In this document: positions 1 through 5,677 of the stretch, piece after piece
Numbering within the stretch: the first letter of the stretch is position 1
How the letters are laid out: every line of letters begins with the position of its first letter
DNA from: Ignavibacteriaceae bacterium
GTDB taxonomy: Bacteria; Bacteroidota; Ignavibacteria; Ignavibacteriales; Ignavibacteriaceae
Direction of reading: 5' to 3'
NCBI GenBank assembly: GCA_026193755.1
Contig: JAPHUI010000392.1
Location: 1-5,677, forward strand
DNA: 5,677 nucleotides
The notes under the pieces: generated by a model
Told to the model about the DNA's origin: nothing
What the model saw: only the letters and a program-made list of their open reading frames with translations
The model's database searches: none
Translations under genes and position numbers: made by a program

Positions 1-308
1 GATAATTTGTAGACTAGAAGATCATCAACTATGCCGCCGTCAGGATAGCACATGGCTGAATATTGAACTCTTCCTGGAAATAGTTTTGATGCGTCATTAA
101 TAGTAATATGCTGTACAAACTCAAGAGCTTTTTCCCCCGTAATAAATATTTCACCCATATGAGAAACATCGAACACACCAACCGAATTGCGAACGGTTTT
201 GTGTTCAGCAATTATGGATGAGTACTGGATAGGCATTTCATATCCGGCAAACTCAACCATTTTTGCACCTAGCTTCTTATGTATACTGTTGAATTTAGTT
301 TTCTTCAT
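1..308 (-). CDS. gcvT: Aminomethyltransferase, glycine cleavage system T protein (3'-truncated by window edge)
   Basis: The reading frame starts with ATG at 308 and stays open to the left edge, giving 102 residues of a protein that is normally about 360 to 370. It is the N-terminal part of GcvT, which takes the aminomethyl group from lipoylated H protein and passes it to tetrahydrofolate, releasing ammonia and 5,10-methylene-THF. Family landmarks visible are [14 protein letters not shown] (residues 13-26), a [11 protein letters not shown] block (43-53) and a [13 protein letters not shown] block (88-100), in the order and spacing usual for the folate-binding domain. The start is chosen because GcvT proteins begin about 15 residues before the AKMVEFAG motif. 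Ribosome binding is weak (AGAG seven bases before ATG). The gene follows the transaldolase gene by 42 bp without a terminator, so read-through is likely. The catalytic C-terminal part lies outside the window and cannot be checked. Confidence 0.93.
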   Translation of the reverse strand, partial: MKKTKFNSIHKKLGAKMVEFAGYEMPIQYSSIIAEHKTVRNSVGVFDVSHMGEIFITGEKALEFVQHITINDASKLFPGRVQYSAMCYPDGGIVDDLLVYKL

Positions 309-350
309 TAATCAACTCTAAATAATTTATTCTGTAAATGAAATTCTGAT

Positions 351-995
351 TCAGCTTTTGAGTTTTTTCCAGTCATTAAGAAATTTCTCAAGCCCGATGT
401 CAGTCAAAGGATGATTGAACATCTTTTTAATAACATCAAATGGTATTGTGCATACATCTGCTCCTATTAATGCAGCTTCGACAACATGTAACGGATGCCT
501 TACACTAGCAACCAGCACCTCTGTTTTAAAGTCATAGTTTCGATAAATCTGAACTATCTGTGATATTAAATCCATACCGCTTGTACTAATATCATCAAGC
601 CTGCCAACAAACGGACTTACATATGTCGCTCCGGCTTTAGCAGCCAGAATTGCTTGCGTCGGAGAAAAACAAAGTGTTACATTAACTTTGATCCCTTCGT
701 CCGTAAGAGTTTTAACCGCTTTCAGACCTTCTTTTATCAAAGGAACTTTGACAACAATGTTTTTATGAATGGAAGCAAGATCTCTGCCTTCCTTAAGAAT
801 GCCTTGATAATCTGTTGAGATTACTTCCGCACTAACAGGACCATCTACAATCTTCAGGATTTCATCAAGCAGCTTTCTAAAATCTTTTCCCTCCTTAGAA
901 ACAAGAGAGGGATTGGTGGTTACTCCATCAAGTACGCCCAATGCAGCCGCTTCTTTTATTTCATCGATATTGGCTGTATCTATAAAAAATCTCAT
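351..995 (-). CDS. tal: Transaldolase, small TalC/FSA-type (class I aldolase)
   Basis: This 214-residue protein is full length for the small transaldolase / fructose-6-phosphate aldolase family (about 210-220). It forms a TIM barrel and uses a Schiff-base lysine to move a dihydroxyacetone unit between sugar phosphates in the non-oxidative pentose phosphate pathway. Visible signatures are Asp6 (FFIDTAN), GVTTNPS (24-30), the catalytic Lys83 in NIVVKVP, Thr107, [11 protein letters not shown] (125-135) and ASVRHP (163-168). Two positions separate true transaldolases from E. coli FsaA, which has Gln59 and Tyr131; here they are Glu57 and Phe129. I therefore favour transaldolase over fructose-6-phosphate aldolase, although automatic pipelines often name this family fsa. 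The start is ATG at 995, with GGAG seven bases upstream. It lies 37 bp after rng and 42 bp before gcvT on the same strand. Confidence 0.93.
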   Translation of the reverse strand: MRFFIDTANIDEIKEAAALGVLDGVTTNPSLVSKEGKDFRKLLDEILKIVDGPVSAEVISTDYQGILKEGRDLASIHKNIVVKVPLIKEGLKAVKTLTDEGIKVNVTLCFSPTQAILAAKAGATYVSPFVGRLDDISTSGMDLISQIVQIYRNYDFKTEVLVASVRHPLHVVEAALIGADVCTIPFDVIKKMFNHPLTDIGLEKFLNDWKKLKS

Positions 996-1002
996 GGTTT
1001 TA

Positions 1003-1006
1003 CTCC
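1003..1006 (-). promoter_or_regulatory. Shine-Dalgarno of the transaldolase gene
   Basis: On the minus strand GGAG stands seven bases before the ATG at 995. It fixes that start and shows that the gene has its own ribosome entry within the 37-bp gap after rng. Confidence 0.7.
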
Positions 1007-1032
1007 AATTTCAAATTATTAGACAATTAAAA

Positions 1033-2601
1033 CTAATCAAAATCCCTCGTTAAATCATGCCCGGTTTTAGCAGAGTGGAATTCAAAACTATCCAGAGAAA
1101 GACTGGTATCTTCCCTAATTTCAATTTTTGTAAGATATTTAAGCTGCAGCATAAATAAAGATTTGATTTTTCCTTCTCTTATTTTAGCAGCAGTTGAAGG
1201 ATGACATTTAATAATGATGCTTCTTTCACGGGAATTTCTCCTGAATTTCCTCAACCAGTTTTCAAGATCATAAACCAGATGCGAGCTTTTTGTTAGTAAA
1301 CCTGTTCCGTGACATACGGGACAGACCTCTTTTGTTGCTTGAATAATATTTTGTCTTATTCGTTGCCTGGTTATTTGAACCAGACCAAAATCCGACATGG
1401 GAAGTACTGAAACTTTTGCCCTGTCTTTTCTAAACTCTTTCTTCAGCTCGTCATATACTTTTTTACGATTTTTTTCATCTTCAAGATCAATAAAATCTAT
1501 AACAATAATTCCACCAATATCTCGCAAGCGCAGTTGTCTTGCTATTTCTCTGGAAGCTTCAAGATCGGTTTTGAGAGAATTTACTTCCTGATCTTTACTC
1601 TTTGCATATCTCCCGCTGTTAACATCAATTACCACCATAGCTTCTGTATGCTCAATTACCAGGTAACCACCGCTTGGAAGAGGCACTTTCCTCCCCATAA
1701 GGGTTTTAATTTGTTCCTCAATTTTAAATGTATTAAAAATTCCGTGGGCGGATTTATAAAACTCAACTTTTTCAGCAATAGCAGGCTGGACAAGTTCGAG
1801 GTAATTCTTTATTTCTTTATAAAGCTTTTTAGAATCGACAAAGATTTTTGAAATGTCCGAATTAAAAAGATCCCTGATTACACTTACTGTTGTATTCAAA
1901 TCCTGGTAAACTATTGCCGGAGGATTTTTAGATTTTGCTTCCTTCTCAATCTGACTCCAGCTCTTCATAAGATTTTTCAAATCATCTTTTAGAATTTCTT
2001 CTTCCTGTCCCTGAGCAACCGTTCTAATAATTAATCCATAATTTTCGGGAACTATTTGTCTGGCAATGTATCTGAGTCTTTTACGTTCACGAAAGTCGTA
2101 AATCTTTTTTGATATCCCGACTTTATTATCGTAAGGAAGAAGAACACAAAACCTACCGGGTAAGGAAACCGATGATGTGACACGTACTCCTTTGTTTGCT
2201 ACAGGTTCTTTGATGATCTGAACAAGAATTTCCTGCCCTTTTCTTAAGGTGGGAATCTGACCTTCGATTTTCTGAGATTCTGATTTTGTCCGGGTATTGC
2301 TTGTTCCATTTAAGTCTTCTTCTTCATCTAAATCAGTATCCTCATCTCCCAGCATATCCTGAAGCTGCTGTGTTCGCTCACCTATATCTGAAAAATGAAG
2401 GAACCCATCGTGCTTCATTCCAATGTCTATAAATGCAGCACGAATTCCGGGAAGAACCCTTGCAATTCTTCCCAGGTATATGTCCCCCACCATCCTGCGG
2501 TTTTCAGGATGGTCTACAAAGAAGTCGACTAAATTTCCATCTTCCGTAATAGCAACACGTGTCTGCAGGGAAGCGGTGTTGATGATAATTTCTTTTACCA
2601 T
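1033..2601 (-). CDS. rng: Ribonuclease G/E family endoribonuclease
   Basis: This is a single-strand-specific endoribonuclease of the RNase E/G family, acting in rRNA maturation and mRNA decay. Counted from the ATG at 2601 it has 522 residues, close to RNase G (about 490) and far shorter than RNase E, with no scaffold tail or membrane anchor. Residue numbers here count from an alternative GTG at 2616, five codons upstream. An S1 domain spans about 41-150 (GDIYLGRIARVLPG, FLHFSDIGE) and is interrupted by an acidic, low-complexity insert at about 88-118. The 5'-monophosphate sensor residues Arg198-Thr199 are present in GLIIRTV. The metal-binding catalytic aspartates are Asp331 (VIDVNSGRY) and Asp374 (IVIDFIDL). 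Cys432 and Cys435 of CPVC form the zinc-link motif. I prefer ATG 2601 because the protein then begins MVKEIIIN, as RNase G proteins usually do, and a GTGAG sequence lies ten bases upstream. GTG 2616 has no ribosome-binding site. It is followed by tal after 37 bp. Confidence 0.93.
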   Translation of the reverse strand: MVKEIIINTASLQTRVAITEDGNLVDFFVDHPENRRMVGDIYLGRIARVLPGIRAAFIDIGMKHDGFLHFSDIGERTQQLQDMLGDEDTDLDEEEDLNGTSNTRTKSESQKIEGQIPTLRKGQEILVQIIKEPVANKGVRVTSSVSLPGRFCVLLPYDNKVGISKKIYDFRERKRLRYIARQIVPENYGLIIRTVAQGQEEEILKDDLKNLMKSWSQIEKEAKSKNPPAIVYQDLNTTVSVIRDLFNSDISKIFVDSKKLYKEIKNYLELVQPAIAEKVEFYKSAHGIFNTFKIEEQIKTLMGRKVPLPSGGYLVIEHTEAMVVIDVNSGRYAKSKDQEVNSLKTDLEASREIARQLRLRDIGGIIVIDFIDLEDEKNRKKVYDELKKEFRKDRAKVSVLPMSDFGLVQITRQRIRQNIIQATKEVCPVCHGTGLLTKSSHLVYDLENWLRKFRRNSRERSIIIKCHPSTAAKIREGKIKSLFMLQLKYLTKIEIREDTSLSLDSFEFHSAKTGHDLTRDFD

Positions 2602-2618
2602 TTGGTATAAACTCACTT

Positions 2619-2639
2619 AATGAAATACGATATTTCATT
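2619..2639. repeat. Perfect palindrome just upstream of rng
   Basis: AATGAAATA and TATTTCATT form perfect 9-bp arms around the 3-base spacer CGA. The element ends 17 bp upstream of the preferred rng start at 2601 and 2 bp from the alternative GTG at 2616. As DNA it could be an operator; as RNA it is an AT-rich hairpin next to the ribosome-binding region. The symmetry is seen directly; any regulatory role is inferred. Confidence 0.5.
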
Positions 2640-2650
2640 GAAAAACTTTT

Positions 2651-2722
2651 AAAAAATAAAAAGCTATCACGCAGCCTTTGCTGCTCTGCTTGAAAAATAA
2701 AGCGCGGCGCAACAAGTGATAG
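2651..2722 (-). terminator. Branched inverted-repeat structure with T-rich tail (terminator, attenuator or small-RNA 3' end)
   Basis: Read on the minus strand, CTATCAC (2722-2716) pairs with GTGATAG (2670-2664). Immediately inside the second arm lies a 5-bp, 4-base-loop hairpin, GCAGC-AAAG-GCTGC (2684-2671), which would stack on the closing stem. The loop also holds a GC-only run, GCGCCGCGC, unusual in this AT-rich gap. The structure runs straight into CTTTTTATTTTTT (2663-2651), a good intrinsic-terminator tail. An outer repeat, TAAAAAGCT at 2762-2754 and AGCTTTTTA at 2665-2657, can extend the stem or compete for the T-rich tail. It lies between pnp and rng, about 50 bp before the rng start. 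It could be a terminator with a promoter downstream, an attenuator of rng, or the end of a small RNA. Confidence 0.5.
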
Positions 2723-2801
2723 AATGAAAATAAATATTTCTATTTGCATAATGAGCTTTTTAACTGAAACTATTTAGTAATAATTAATTAAGACAATATT
2801 T

Positions 2802-2844
2802 AATAAAAATTAATTGAGAGCTGGTTTGCCTTTTTACCGCTCTC
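2802..2844 (-). terminator. Probable intrinsic terminator of the rpsO-pnp transcript
   Basis: On the minus strand GAGAGCGGT (2844-2836) pairs with ACC, a bulged A, then GCTCTC (2825-2816), giving nine base pairs around a 10-base loop. The sequence AATTAATTTTTATT (2815-2802) follows. The T-rich run is interrupted, so termination may be partial. The stem begins at the base right after the pnp stop codon, so a terminating ribosome would hinder its folding. Confidence 0.55.
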
Positions 2845-4920
2845 CTATTTTAATAATTCTTTTCTGCTCAGCGAAAGTTTGCCGTTATCTATCTTTATAA
2901 GCTTAACAGTTACTTTGTCACCAGTTTTAAAATAGTCGCTAACTTTTTCAACTCTTTTGTTATCTATTTGAGATATATGCAGTAATCCTTCTTTGCCAGG
3001 GAGTATTTCCACAAAAGCTCCGAAATCCATCAACCGGGTAATTACGCCTTCATACACTTCACCAATCTCCGGAGTAGCAGTCATCTTTTTGATATACTCT
3101 TTACATTTAACCGCATTCTCTTTATTTGGTGATGCGATATTTACGGTCCCATCTTCTTCAATGTTTATTTCAACTCCGAACAAACGCTGCATTCCCTGGA
3201 TTGTTTTTCCGCCGGGACCAATAATAAGTCCTATTTGATCCTGCTCAACCTTCATTGAAATTAATCTTGGCGCAAATTCAGATAGCTGCTCACGAGGTTT
3301 ACCAATTACCTCATTCATAATACCAAGTATATGAAGCCTTCCTTCACGAGCTTGTTGTAATGCCTTTTCCATAATTTCAAATGATATTCCCTGGATTTTA
3401 ATATCCATCTGAAAAGCTGTGATTCCGTCCGATGTGCCGGCTACTTTAAAATCCATATCACCAAGATGATCTTCATTTCCAAGAATATCTGAAAGAATAG
3501 CATATCTTTCACCCTCTTTTATTAATCCCATTGCTATACCTGCAACACTTTTGCTTATTCCAATTCCCGCATCCATCATTGCAAGCGAACCGGCACAAAC
3601 AGTAGCCATTGAAGATGATCCGTTCGATTCAAGGATATCGGAAATAACACGTACGGTATATGGAAAGATTTCTTCACCCGGGAAGACCATTTTTAGAGCT
3701 CTCTCTGCAAGGTTGCCGTGTCCTATTTCTCTTCTTCCAACTCCTGACATTCTGCCAACTTCACCAACACTGAACGGAGGGAAGTTGTAATGAAGCATAA
3801 ATCGCTTTGCGTATTCTTCTCTAAGCCCATCAATAATCTGCTCATCGTTTTTAGTACCAAGGGTAACCGTTGTTAAGCTTTGAGTCTCACCTCTGGTAAA
3901 TAAAGCTGATCCGTGAGTTCTGGGTAAAATTCCCAGCTCAATAGTGATAGGTCTTATTTGTGTCGTATTCCTTCCATCCAGTCTAATTCCCTCAGTTAAA
4001 ATTCTTTCTCTCATTAATTCTTTTTCAAGATCATGAAGTATTTCTGCAATTACTTTTTCCTGTTCGGGAAATTTTTCTTCAAGTGAAGTTAGTACCTCAT
4101 CCTGAAGCTGTTTGTTCTTTGCGGATCTTTCTTCTTTTGTTAGAACAGAGTGAACGATCTCTTTAAATTTTTCTGCGGCAAGTTCGAGTACTTCTTTTTT
4201 TAATTCTTCATCGATTTGCCTTCCTTTAATCTCCCATTTGTTTTTCCCGGCTTCATTTCTCAATTCCATTTGCAGTTGAACAAGTTTTTTAATCTCTGCT
4301 TGTGCAAATTTCAAAGCACTAAGAATATCATTCTCACTTAGTTCTTTCGACTCCCCTTCCACCATAATAATTGAATCACTTGTACCAGCAACAACAAGCT
4401 CGAGATCACTTTGCTCTATTTCTGAGTGAGTTGGGTTTAGAATTAATTGCCCATCTATTCTTCCAACGCGTACTTCGGCAATTGGTCCATCAAACGGAAT
4501 ATCAGAAATGGTTAATGCAGCTGAAGCACCGATGGCACCGAGTACGTCCGCATCATTCTGTCCATCATAAGATAATACAAACGCAATAACTTGAGTTTCG
4601 TTCATGAAATTTTCAGGGAAGAGAGGTCTGATAGGTCTGTCTATCAAACGTGAACTAAGTATTTCCTTTTCTGTAGGTCTTCCTTCTCTTTTAATGAATC
4701 CACCCGGAAATTTTCCTGCTGCGGATGTTTTTTCTCTGTATTCAACCTGCAGAGGAAAAAAGTCCTGATCTTCCTTTGCTTCCTGCGATGCAACTGCGCT
4801 TACAAGCACCATAGTATCGCCGTAGCGAACCATAACTGCACCGTTAGCCTGTTTTGCATATCTTCCTGTTTCAATCGAAAATAATTTACCACCTATTTCG
4901 ATTTCCTTTTTTACTATCAT
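2845..4920 (-). CDS. pnp: Polyribonucleotide nucleotidyltransferase (polynucleotide phosphorylase)
   Basis: PNPase is a trimeric, phosphate-dependent 3'-5' exoribonuclease that also adds nucleotides to RNA 3' ends, in cytoplasmic mRNA decay. At 691 residues it is a normal length. Order of domains: first RNase PH-like core (about 5-145, with FFPLQVEYREK and the GGFIKREGRP RNA-contact loop at 73-82), helical linker (about 150-300), second RNase PH-like core (about 310-545), KH domain (about 550-612, GPGG at 568-571) and S1 domain (about 620-688), ending with no tail beyond S1. Catalytic landmarks in the second core are the serine phosphate-binding loop ESNGSSSMA (431-439) and EDHLGDMDFK, giving Asp484, Asp490 and Lys492, which match E. 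coli Asp486, Asp492 and Lys494. The start is ATG 4920, with AAGGA seven bases upstream. It lies 10 bp after rpsO, the classic rpsO-pnp pair, and is followed by a probable terminator. Confidence 0.98.
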   Translation of the reverse strand: MIVKKEIEIGGKLFSIETGRYAKQANGAVMVRYGDTMVLVSAVASQEAKEDQDFFPLQVEYREKTSAAGKFPGGFIKREGRPTEKEILSSRLIDRPIRPLFPENFMNETQVIAFVLSYDGQNDADVLGAIGASAALTISDIPFDGPIAEVRVGRIDGQLILNPTHSEIEQSDLELVVAGTSDSIIMVEGESKELSENDILSALKFAQAEIKKLVQLQMELRNEAGKNKWEIKGRQIDEELKKEVLELAAEKFKEIVHSVLTKEERSAKNKQLQDEVLTSLEEKFPEQEKVIAEILHDLEKELMRERILTEGIRLDGRNTTQIRPITIELGILPRTHGSALFTRGETQSLTTVTLGTKNDEQIIDGLREEYAKRFMLHYNFPPFSVGEVGRMSGVGRREIGHGNLAERALKMVFPGEEIFPYTVRVISDILESNGSSSMATVCAGSLAMMDAGIGISKSVAGIAMGLIKEGERYAILSDILGNEDHLGDMDFKVAGTSDGITAFQMDIKIQGISFEIMEKALQQAREGRLHILGIMNEVIGKPREQLSEFAPRLISMKVEQDQIGLIIGPGGKTIQGMQRLFGVEINIEEDGTVNIASPNKENAVKCKEYIKKMTATPEIGEVYEGVITRLMDFGAFVEILPGKEGLLHISQIDNKRVEKVSDYFKTGDKVTVKLIKIDNGKLSLSRKELLK

Positions 4921-4927
4921 TTCAAAT

Positions 4928-4933
4928 TCCTTA
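4928..4933 (-). promoter_or_regulatory. pnp Shine-Dalgarno overlapping the rpsO stop codon
   Basis: TAAGGA on the minus strand contains both the rpsO stop TAA (4933-4931) and the AAGGA ribosome-binding core, seven bases from the pnp ATG. This geometry suggests that ribosomes finishing rpsO help start pnp. Confidence 0.75.
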
Positions 4934-5194
4934 CTTTCTAATGTTCAAATCTTTAATTATTGCTCTGTACCTCTCGATATCCTTTTTAGCAAGGTAATCG
5001 AGAAGCCTTCTTCTTTTACCAACCATCATCATTAATCCTCTCCTGGAGTGATGATCTTTAGCATGTTTGTTGAAGTGTTCCGTCAGGTCGTTAATTCTTT
5101 TGGTGAGAAGAGCAACCTGTACTTCTGTTTTGCCAGAGTCATTCTGGTTAGAGCCGTACTTTTTAATTATTCCGGCTTTTTCTTCTTTTGTCAT
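4931..5194 (-). CDS. rpsO: 30S ribosomal protein S15
   Basis: S15 is a primary 16S rRNA-binding protein that organises the central domain of the 30S subunit. The 87 residues match the usual 88-89. Family landmarks are [16 protein letters not shown] (19-34), the RNA-contact segment [15 protein letters not shown] (40-54) and [13 protein letters not shown] (60-72). His40, Asp47 and Ser50 correspond to the E. coli residues that contact the G-U/G-C motif in rRNA (His41, Asp48, Ser51), so this protein should recognise the same RNA feature proposed in its own leader. The start is ATG 5194, with AAGGA nine bases upstream. It follows ribF by 72 bp and precedes pnp by 10 bp. S15 represses its own translation in several unrelated bacteria through leaders of different shapes. 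Confidence 0.98.
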   Translation of the reverse strand: MTKEEKAGIIKKYGSNQNDSGKTEVQVALLTKRINDLTEHFNKHAKDHHSRRGLMMMVGKRRRLLDYLAKKDIERYRAIIKDLNIRK

Positions 5195-5203
5195 TTTATT
5201 TAA

Positions 5204-5208
5204 TCCTT
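5204..5208 (-). promoter_or_regulatory. rpsO Shine-Dalgarno
   Basis: AAGGA lies nine bases before the rpsO ATG in an otherwise A/T-only stretch, giving an open ribosome-binding site downstream of the proposed leader hairpin. Confidence 0.7.
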
Positions 5209-5226
5209 ATTATTTATTATACAATC

Positions 5227-5269
5227 TAATCCCAGAATGCATCCGTCCTAAGTGGATAAACCGGGATCA
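5227..5269 (-). promoter_or_regulatory. Candidate S15-binding rpsO leader hairpin
   Basis: In the RNA (minus strand) UGAUCCCGG (5269-5261) pairs with CUGGGAUUA (5235-5227) over nine consecutive pairs, two of them G-U. The innermost two pairs are G5262-U5234 followed by G5261-C5235, i.e. adjacent G-U and G-C at the edge of an internal loop (UU on one side, CAUU on the other). Above the loop UAUCC (5258-5254) pairs with GGAUG (5244-5240) around a 9-base loop. No U-tract follows, so it does not look like a ribF terminator. It lies 18 bases before the rpsO Shine-Dalgarno. The pairing is seen directly; S15 binding is inferred from the known G-U/G-C preference of S15. Confidence 0.5.
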
Positions 5270-5677
5270 ATTAATTAGTTTTCTTATAATTTCTTTTCCT
5301 GTTTCTTCATCTTTTTTCATTCGGGCAATTAACTCATCTGCAGAGTTAAACTTCTCCTCATCTCTTATTTTCTCAACTAAACAAACCTCCAGCATTTTCC
5401 CATAAATATCTTTATTGAAATCGAAGATGTAAAACTCCGGAATTATTTTCCCATCAGTATAAAAAGTGGGTCTGCTGCCAAGACTGAGAAGCCCATAATA
5501 TTTTTCGCCATCGATAATACATTCGGCTGCGTAAATACCTTTTGCTGGTATTAATTTATCTTCATTTTCAATTGAAAGATTAGCTGTCGGGAATCCCAGA
5601 TCTTTACCTCTGTCATCTCCTTTAACTATTTTCCCTTTGAAGGAATAAAACCTGCCGAGCATTTTGTTTGCTTTTAC
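5267..5677 (-). CDS. ribF: Bifunctional riboflavin kinase / FAD synthetase, C-terminal part (5'-truncated by window edge)
   Basis: The frame is open from the right edge to TGA at 5269-5267, giving 136 visible residues of a protein normally about 310. This is the riboflavin kinase domain, which phosphorylates riboflavin to FMN with ATP; the N-terminal FMN adenylyltransferase domain, which makes FAD, would lie beyond the window. Landmarks are RGKDLGFPTANL, containing the PTAN nucleotide/Mg-binding motif, the LGSRPTF segment, and PEFYIFDFNKDIYG, whose Glu matches the family's catalytic Glu before the DF-D-YG block. The C-terminal helices (EKIRDEEKF, then a helix from SADELI) are typical. An internal ATG at 5662 is not taken as a start, because the five upstream codons (VKANK) continue the expected inter-domain sequence before LGRFYSFKGKI. 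Its stop codon is part of the candidate rpsO leader helix. Confidence 0.93.
   Translation of the reverse strand, partial: VKANKMLGRFYSFKGKIVKGDDRGKDLGFPTANLSIENEDKLIPAKGIYAAECIIDGEKYYGLLSLGSRPTFYTDGKIIPEFYIFDFNKDIYGKMLEVCLVEKIRDEEKFNSADELIARMKKDEETGKEIIRKLIN

Noticed and set aside
309..350. Terminator between tal and gcvT
   Set aside because: No stem of useful length followed by a T-rich run is visible in this 42-bp gap.
1397..1851. Plus-strand open frames opposite rng (also 2423-2620)
   Set aside because: They lie antisense to a clear RNase G coding region with intact catalytic motifs and show no family resemblance.
2602..2616. GTG at 2616 as the rng start
   Set aside because: It has no ribosome-binding site and adds five residues not expected for RNase G, whereas ATG at 2601 gives the usual N-terminus.
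2504..2749. 81-codon minus-strand open frame spanning the pnp-rng gap and the start of rng
   Set aside because: Two thirds of it lies in structured non-coding DNA and the rest overlaps rng in another frame; no recognisable protein motif and no ribosome-binding site.
2767..2796. TTGTCT and TAGTTT, 18 bases apart on the minus strand, as an rng promoter
   Set aside because: Both boxes are poor matches in an AT-rich region, and the sigma factor preference of the host is unknown; kept only as a remark in the pnp-rng gap finding.
2993..4589. Several plus-strand open frames opposite pnp
   Set aside because: They are antisense shadows of a complete, highly conserved PNPase and have low-complexity translations.
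5214..5219. TATAAT on the minus strand just before rpsO, as a promoter -10 box
   Set aside because: The hexamer is exact, but 17 bases upstream there is only GGATGC, no -35-like sequence, and the stretch is nearly all A/T, so a chance match is likely. If real, the transcript would lack the leader hairpin.
5067..5405. 112-codon plus-strand open frame opposite rpsO and ribF
   Set aside because: It overlaps two conserved genes on the other strand and the spacer between them; the hydrophobic composition is what reverse-complemented Lys/Glu-rich AT-rich coding DNA gives.
5267..5662. Stand-alone riboflavin kinase starting at ATG 5662
   Set aside because: The frame continues to the window edge with codons that fit the linker of bifunctional RibF, so the gene is better read as truncated by the window.

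Overview
The window is an ordinary, compact bacterial chromosomal segment in which every gene lies on the minus strand. In transcription order (right to left) it holds: the C-terminal riboflavin kinase half of ribF, cut by the right edge; rpsO (ribosomal protein S15); pnp (polynucleotide phosphorylase); a gap of about 240 bp with several inverted repeats; an RNase E/G-family gene (rng); a small-type transaldolase gene of the TalC/FSA family; and the N-terminal third of gcvT, cut by the left edge. The DNA is AT-rich with very AT-rich spacers. The proteins look like those of the Bacteroidetes/Chlorobi/Ignavibacteria (FCB) group, and Ignavibacteria is my best guess. That is an impression from protein similarity, not a computed placement. 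No mobile element, CRISPR array, tRNA or rRNA was seen, and no defence or other accessory system.

Right part (5677 to 2845): ribF ends 72 bp before rpsO. That spacer can fold into a long hairpin whose inner end carries adjacent G-U and G-C pairs, the feature S15 recognises in 16S rRNA and in several known rpsO leaders. It is a good candidate for an S15 autoregulatory leader. rpsO and pnp are 10 bp apart, and the pnp Shine-Dalgarno overlaps the rpsO stop codon. A hairpin followed by an interrupted T-rich run begins directly after the pnp stop and probably terminates or attenuates the rpsO-pnp transcript.

Middle (2844 to 2602): this non-coding stretch contains the pnp terminator hairpin, a second and more elaborate structure (a 7-bp closing stem around a 5-bp hairpin) with a strong T-rich tail, and a perfect 9-bp-arm palindrome just before the rng start. 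This arrangement would fit a short leader that attenuates rng, a small RNA with its own terminator, or a plain terminator.

Left part (2601 to 1): rng, the transaldolase gene and gcvT follow with spacers of 37 and 42 bp and no terminator between them, so they may share a transcript. Functionally the window combines translation and RNA decay (S15, a 3'-5' phosphorolytic exonuclease, an endonuclease) with central metabolism (flavin cofactor synthesis, transaldolase, glycine cleavage). The genes look intact. What deserves a second look is the RNA-level control of rpsO and of rng.
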